Of a stretch of 64,000 nucleotides of DNA, positions 59,377 to 64,000 are shown piece by piece. Source of the stretch: Diadophis punctatus similis (lineage: Eukaryota > Chordata > Lepidosauria > Squamata > Dipsadidae); the NCBI GenBank assembly GCA_023053685.1, contig JALIGW010000016.1, forward strand, positions 3,028,501 to 3,092,500. Direction: 5' to 3'. How positions within the stretch are numbered: position 1 is the first letter of the stretch; every line of letters starts with the position of its first letter. The notes under the pieces were generated by a model. The model made no database searches. It had not been told where the DNA came from and was given only the letters and a program-made list of their open reading frames with translations. The position numbers were made by a program, and so were the translations under genes.

Positions 59377-59951
59377 TGTTATAAGGAAATATCCTTTTAG
59401 GTTCAGTTCCAAGTGGGGAAAAAGACATTGGATTCATGAAGGTTGCTTGGAAGGAAGGTTTAATGGTGGACAGAAGCACATGGCTTGAGCCCCTGTACAG
59501 AAAAGGTAGCTTACATGGTTCCAGGTGTGGTGAAGAGAAAAAAGAGGAAGAGATATGCTGAGTTCCTGGTTTTTATAGTGTAAGTTGGGTCCCACCTCTT
59601 AGATTTCCTTTTCCTGTATAGAAATGTATCCCATTGGCTCTCAGACCCCCCAGGGGCATGCTGGGGTGGCTCTTGGCTTTTGTCTAATCCAGCTTTGGCT
59701 GAATGAAAGGGCCTTGGGCAAATCCTATTGTGGTTTTATCATGCAAAAGACTTCCAGTCCAGGTGAGAGGAATGTGTGAGCTGGGCCCAGTCCTTAATAG
59801 CCCATTTGCAAGGCGTGGGAGTTTTCCAAGAGGAGTCTTTTGTCTGTTTAAAAAGCATGTTTCCAGATGTTTCCACAGAATATTTTCTACCTTTTAATAT
59901 CTCCTAGGATATCTCATTTCCTAGGAGAGGGGTGGGTGCTAACTTCCTACA
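59377..59951 (-). repeat. 5' LTR of the LTR element
   Basis: Reads TGTAGGAAGTTAGC... to ...CCTTATAACA on the minus strand. ACTATAAAAACC is a likely TATA box and ATTAAA a likely polyadenylation signal downstream, giving a normal U3-R-U5 order. Confidence 0.88.
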
Positions 59952-60087
59952 GCAGTATCTGCAAAGGTTTCTTTAGTTAGTAGAAGAAGCAAACTAAAAT
60001 TCAGACCTGAGCACACATGTGTCTAGGACATCTTGGGCTTTTCAAACCAAAAATAATAGAAGTTTAACTAGAATGTATCTTGCAGAT

Positions 60088-60221
60088 CAGGCATATCCAA
60101 CCTTGGTTAACTTTAGGGCCTATGGACTTCAACTACAAAATATCCACAGCCGGCAAAGTGGCTGGCGAATTTTAAGAGTTAAAGTCCACAAGTCTGAAAG
60201 TTGCCTAGGTTGGACACCCTG
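60088..60221. mobile_element. Palindromic MITE related to family E
   Basis: CAGGCATATCCAACCTTGG at the left, CCTAGGTTGGACACCCTG at the right, with ACTTCAAC and TTAAAGTCCACAAGTC as inverted inner words. No clear target duplication. Confidence 0.65.
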
Positions 60222-60238
60222 AAGCCAGTGTGATTTAA

Positions 60239-60855
60239 TAAGGTGACCAGACGTCCCGCTTTTGGCAGGACAGTCCTGCTTTTTAATAATTTGTCCCGCG
60301 TCCCGCGGCGTTTCAAAAAAGTCCTGCTTTTTTGAATTTGAATTTGCCCTGCACATCCCTCTGCCTCCTGCCTCGCCTGCCTCCCCCTGCCAGGCGGGGA
60401 GGAAGGGCAGTGAGAGAGGCAGCGGCGGTCTTGCCTGTTCGTCGCCGCAGAGCCAAAGAAGCTGGTGGCGTTCGCGGTGCGGGGCTTCCCCCGCCCGCTT
60501 TCCCCGGCCGCCGGGACGCCGCCATTTGTGTTCTTTTGCCCTCTGCGCAAGCAGAACGCTTTGCGCATGTGCAGAGGGCAAAAGAACGCAAATGGCGGCG
60601 TCCTGGCGGCCGGGGAAAGCGGGCGGAGGAAGCCCTGTGCCGCAAACGCCACCAGCTTATTCGGCTCTGCGGCGACGAACAGGCAAGACCGCACCGATAG
60701 GACACCCCCCCCGGCTGTGATGAAGGGGGGGTGTTTGGGGGGTGGTGCACAAAGCTGCAGGATAAGAGAGACGGACCCCTCCCATCTTGCTCCCCTAGAA
60801 ACCCCCTCCTGTCAATGGTGTCCCGCTTTACAAATATTAAAATCTGGTCACCTTA
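60239..60855. mobile_element. Non-autonomous TIR element, family G, with large inner foldback
   Basis: TAAGGTGACCAGACGTCCCG at the left, AATCTGGTCACCTTA at the right. The GC-rich interior holds an inverted repeat (60426-60691). Flanks TGATTTAA and TTTATGGA do not match, so the target duplication has decayed or the ends have moved. Confidence 0.72.
60426..60691. repeat. ~125-bp-arm inverted repeat
   Basis: Left CGGTCTTGCCTGTTCGTCGC pairs with right GCGACGAACAGGCAAGACCG; inner words GCCGCCATTTG and CAAATGGCGGC, and TTCTTTTGCCCTCTGCGCA against TGCAGAGGGCAAAAGAA. Centre near 60558. Confidence 0.88.
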
Positions 60856-60869
60856 TTTATGGACCCACT

Positions 60870-61380
60870 CAGAGAAGCTTTTAGATGCAAGGAATTTTCA
60901 ATCACAGAACAGAAAGCTTGCTGAATGAAAGAACGAGAAGAAGACACACACCTTATCAAGAGAAATCAGGGCAGACAATGAAGAAAGAAAGGTAAGAACC
61001 TGAGGAGCATACTGCTGGAATTCACCACCACTATGTGCACACCTACACATAACATATCTTCACATTATCAACTGTAAAGTGCTTGGATTATTAGAATTGA
61101 TAGAGAGGCTAAGGGATATAACATGATTGCAGATTTACTGGGAAAATGGCAGGCAAATACAATACCTGAACTGACATTTACAAGAAGGGAATCTGAAGAG
61201 TTGACTCAAATGACAAGGATGTTAAAGGATGATAAATATTTAAAATATTCAAATATAAAGCTGCTGGCTTTCCAACAAAAACATAAATGCTTGAGGACAG
61301 AAAAGTGGCCAATCAGAAAACTGCAGGTTTGGGTGGGGAGCTTAATTTTGCTCACTCTTCCCTCAGTGAAGGATTGACCA
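60870..61380. other. Intergenic DNA, nothing certain
   Basis: AT-rich. A plus-strand frame at 61123-61377 (DLLGKWQANTIPELTFTRRE) resembles nothing I can name; it could be eroded LINE coding DNA. Confidence 0.3.
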
Positions 61381-61383
61381 GAG

Positions 61384-61487
61384 GAGTATTTCTTAATCTT
61401 GGCAACTTTAAATATGTGGACTCCAATTCCCAGAATTCCCCAGCCAGCTCTTCTGGAAGTTGAAGTTGCCAAGGTTGAGAAACACTG
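61384..61487. mobile_element. hAT-type palindromic MITE, family E, degraded
   Basis: GAGTATTTCTTAATCTTGGC against GCCAAGGTTGAGAAACACTG; flanks GACCAGAG and AATCAGAG agree at 6 of 8. Confidence 0.7.
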
Positions 61488-61504
61488 AATCAGAGCATCG
61501 ACAG

Positions 61505-61875
61505 CAGGGGTGGGTTCCTCCCGGTTCGGACCGGATCGCCCAAACCGGTAGTGACCTGCTGGTGATGTCACGATGGCGTAACGGATGCAGTTCGGTCGGT
61601 GCCAGTCCGTGGGCGCCGCCATCTTTTTTAAAAAAAAATTTCCGGATTTTTTTACTGTTTGGAAGTTTTTTTTCCCTCTGCTGCTTATTGAAAAAGGGCC
61701 CTCCCGCCCGCCCCTGGGTTTATACTTACCGTTATTCCTTCGCCCGAAGCACAGCTGATCAGCTCCTCAGCTGTGTTTCAGGCTGATTATAGCTACTGAG
61801 CATGCGTGGAAGCAGAATTGCACGAGGAGACGCGCGATGCGAACCGGTGGCGAAGGTAAGTGGAACCCACCCCTG
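61505..61875. mobile_element. hAT-type MITE, family B
   Basis: CAGGGGTGGGTTCC at the left, GGAACCCACCCCTG at the right; exact target duplication ATCGACAG at 61497-61504 and 61876-61883. Its interior has CAGCTGATCAGCTCCTCAGC, close to a word in the 37867 copy. Confidence 0.95.
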
Positions 61876-62031
61876 ATCGACAGTATCACTATCAATCTGT
61901 TTTGAAGATAACCTATGAAGGAGAACTAACCACTTCATGTTGCAGCCTCTTCCTCTGGCTGATAACTCATCTAGTCAGATAGTTCTTCCCCTTTGATTTG
62001 GTTTTGGCCCCATCTCTGGGACAACATAGAA

Positions 62032-62718
62032 CAGTGATGGCGAACCTATGGCATGTATGCCACAGGTGGCACGTGGAGCCTGTCACGCAGTGATTTTATG
62101 TTGCCTGTTACATGTATATGCAGGGAGATGCATCCCTATCAAATATAATGGTTCATTCCTGAGCACGTGATTAATAATGTTCCTAGTACGCATGTGTACA
62201 TTCCATTCTTCCTTTTGTTCTCTGCTTCGGACGAAGCAACACCTTTTATATAGCCAATATGTGATTTCTTATTTTTGTATCAAAATAAATATCTTATTCA
62301 TTAGAATTATAATGCGGTTTATTTTGGCAATGTCAGAGTTCCAGGAAAAGATTCATTTCGCCTCTGATAAGAGTAATTCTTATCTCAACAGAGCCATATC
62401 TGAGGGCATGTGAGGTGTTGACCTATGTCAGTTCCAGCGTGCATGCGCATGCTGGCCAGCTGATTTTCGGCCTTCTTTTTGGCCTTTTTCACTCTCCCAG
62501 GCTTCAGGAAAGCCTCCTGAACCCTTGGGATGGCGAAAAACAGGCCAACGGGCCAACCGGAAGTACGGAGGCTTCAGTGAGGCCTGTGCACATGCGGGGG
62601 GGGCAGCACAGGGGGTTTTGCGCATGCGCGGGGGGAGGGCATTGCATTATGGGTGTGGGTGCACGCAGGGCGATATTTCACTTTTGGCACCTGAGCCAAA
62701 AAAGGTTTGCCATCACTG
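62032..62718. mobile_element. hAT-type MITE, family C, interrupted by a solo LTR
   Basis: CAGTGATGGCGAACCTATGG at the left, GGTTTGCCATCACTG at the right; exact target duplication ACATAGAA at 62024-62031 and 62719-62726. The interior resumes after the solo LTR at 62391. Confidence 0.94.
62081..62390 (+). mobile_element. Solo LTR nested in the family C MITE
   Basis: 310 bp beginning TGTCACGCAG and ending CTCAACA, flanked by the exact 5-bp duplication GAGCC (62076-62080 and 62391-62395). CTTTTATATAGCC is a likely TATA box and AAAATAAATA a likely polyadenylation signal. Class uncertain; a 5-bp duplication fits Gypsy-type or some retrovirus-like elements. Confidence 0.85.
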
Positions 62719-62770
62719 ACATAGAACGATGATCACTCCATCTTCTATCTGACAACTTCAGAGTTAGTTG

Positions 62771-62908
62771 AAGATTGTTACCATAGCTACCCCCAACTTT
62801 AAGCTGTGTGGACTTCAACTCCCAGAATTTCCCAGCTGGCATGCTCACTAGGGAATTCTGGGAGTTGAAGTCCACACAGCTTAAAGTTGACGCAGTTGCA
62901 AAACATTG
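62771..62908. mobile_element. hAT-type palindromic MITE, family E, degraded left end
   Basis: AACTTTAAGCTGTGTGGACT against AGTCCACACAGCTTAAAGTT, with the outer 25 bp eroded. Confidence 0.75.
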
Positions 62909-62914
62909 ACTTAG

Positions 62915-63035
62915 CAGGGGTGTCAAACTGGCGGCCCGCGGGCCGGATGCGTCACGCCCACCCCAGCTCTGCAAATGGGAAAAACATTGCGAAATGCCAC
63001 ATGATGGCTACTTGACGCAGTGAGTTTGACACCCG
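62915..63035. mobile_element. hAT-type MITE, family A
   Basis: CAGGGGTGTCAAACTGGCGG at the left, GAGTTTGACACCCG at the right (two bases lost from the tip); target duplication TGACTTAG exact on that reading at 62907-62914 and 63036-63043. Confidence 0.87.
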
Positions 63036-63043
63036 TGACTTAG

Positions 63044-64000
63044 AGGAGCAGGAGATGGGGGAATCACATTTGATCTCCAAGTAGCACATCAGGGATTGTG
63101 CTTCAAAACAGGGAGACCTGGACAAAGAAGTGGGTAAAGCAGAATTAAAAGCCAAATTCGATTTAATGTACATCTAATTAAAATTGACTCAAACTATTGG
63201 TTAATATAATACCTCCATTTTCCAGATTTTTTTCTGCTTGTTACACAAAATAAATCTTGTTGGGAGAAATTGATTGTAGAGTACAGCTGGGTTAAAGTTT
63301 GAATTGTTAAAGATACTGTACTTAAAACATTTCTTAAAACAGCAACTAAATAAATATATGTGCTGAAAGAAAAAAAAGTACAGTTTTCATTGGATTAATC
63401 CATATTGTAACAATTTTGAATAACTCAGAATTGCACCAGTCCTGAAACGTATTTGAGATTTTGGCCTTATTGTGGTACTGCATAATTTTCACACAAATAG
63501 AGGCTTTCAGATCGCCACAATGACCTTTAAAGGCCATCTGACATGAGGCAGAATTAATTGTGTTACAGCCACTGATGTATTGTGCTGATGTTTGTGCATC
63601 TCTCAGCACAGGGGATGTCATAACTTGCTTTGCTCATTCATGCCAGTGTCTCATTAGCACAACAATTAGATTTTTTTTAAATCTGCAATTCCAATGTATT
63701 CTTTCTTGTCTGGCTCTTAGGATGAAATGAAATCTGCCTGCAGCTGTGACTCTTACTAGAGGAGGCAGGGACTAGCCTTCACTTAAATCAAAGGTCATGA
63801 AGAGTAACTGCTCAACAGAAGACTGTATTCACTCTTCTGCAAAATCGCATCACTGTTGCTCATTACAACCTCCCACTTTCTCGCCAGTTCTATTATAGTA
63901 AACAAAAATGTAAAAATCTCAACTTTTTGAAAGAAGCATGGTTGCTCATTTAACTTCATCCCAGGGGGAAAGTATTCTGCACTGCACATTGATGCAGATC
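63044..64000. other. Intergenic DNA, nothing recognised
   Basis: AT-rich, repeat-poor by eye, no supported feature. Confidence 0.35.

Larger units (their letters stand above)
53812..59951 (-). mobile_element. LTR retroelement (endogenous-retrovirus-like), recent, without recognisable genes
   Basis: Two 575-bp LTRs bracket 4,990 bp; the whole is flanked by the 4-bp duplication GCAG (53808-53811 and 59952-59955). Orientation is set by a primer-binding site beside the right LTR and a purine-rich tract beside the left LTR, both on the minus strand. LTRs begin TG and end CA. The interior has no minus-strand frame over about 115 codons and nothing resembling gag, protease, polymerase or envelope. 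It does hold plus-strand L1 and CR1 remnants and a 45-bp tandem array. A possible leader donor (AAGGTGAGTACC, about 59250-59241) lies 110 bp after the primer site. A 4-bp duplication fits gammaretrovirus-like elements. Confidence 0.87.

Noticed and set aside
59377..59951. Plus-strand orientation of the LTR element
   Set aside because: On the plus strand there is no TGG primer site after the left LTR and no purine tract before the right LTR; both are found on the minus strand.

Overview
This window is vertebrate nuclear DNA, most likely from a squamate reptile and probably a snake. It has no bacterial-type gene packing. It has long introns, CpG islands, long microsatellites and a dense, diverse set of transposable elements. 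The snake inference rests on a non-LTR retrotransposon ending in an AATAG-type tail (4785-5835), tRNA-derived SINEs of the Sauria type, L2-like 3' tails and CR1 3' ends. I could not search a database, so the species call is an inference.

Host genes. I support two, both on the minus strand. MEDAG is complete, with five coding exons between 29851 and 17905 (308 codons) and a CpG-island promoter at about 29460-30260. Downstream, in the same orientation, are two exons (7848-7764 and 3524-3362) that resemble TEX26. The rest of that gene runs off the left edge, and its first exon is not identified; a second CpG island at about 10950-11620 is a plausible promoter. MEDAG followed by TEX26 is the order I recall from mammals. 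The 34 kb right of 30.3 kb is MEDAG upstream intergenic DNA with no host exon that I recognise.

Mobile DNA, left to right. 0-3.3 kb: a GC-rich block with a ~100-bp inverted repeat, purine microsatellites, AT-rich DNA and L2 tails. 4-6 kb: an L1 ORF2 remnant abutting a 5'-truncated LINE. 23.2-24.6 kb (MEDAG intron 1): a 1.37-kb hAT-type element carrying a CpG-island-like cargo with a first-exon-like segment. 35.1-37.6 kb: an L1-type insertion with 19-bp target duplications, an intact ORF1, 5' and 3' regions, and no ORF2. 40.8-42.4 kb: another GC-loaded terminal-inverted-repeat element. 43.1-45.1 kb: an L2-type reverse transcriptase broken by one frameshift. 53.8-60.0 kb: an LTR element whose two 575-bp LTRs differ at one base, but whose 5-kb interior has no recognisable retroviral gene and carries L1 and CR1 remnants. 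62.0-62.7 kb: a hAT MITE with a solo LTR nested inside.

At least seven TIR groups of hAT-type short elements can be delimited by eye, most with 7/8 or 8/8 matching target duplications. The strongest candidates for something undescribed are the ORF1-only L1, the two TIR elements with gene-like GC cargo, and the recent gene-less LTR element.
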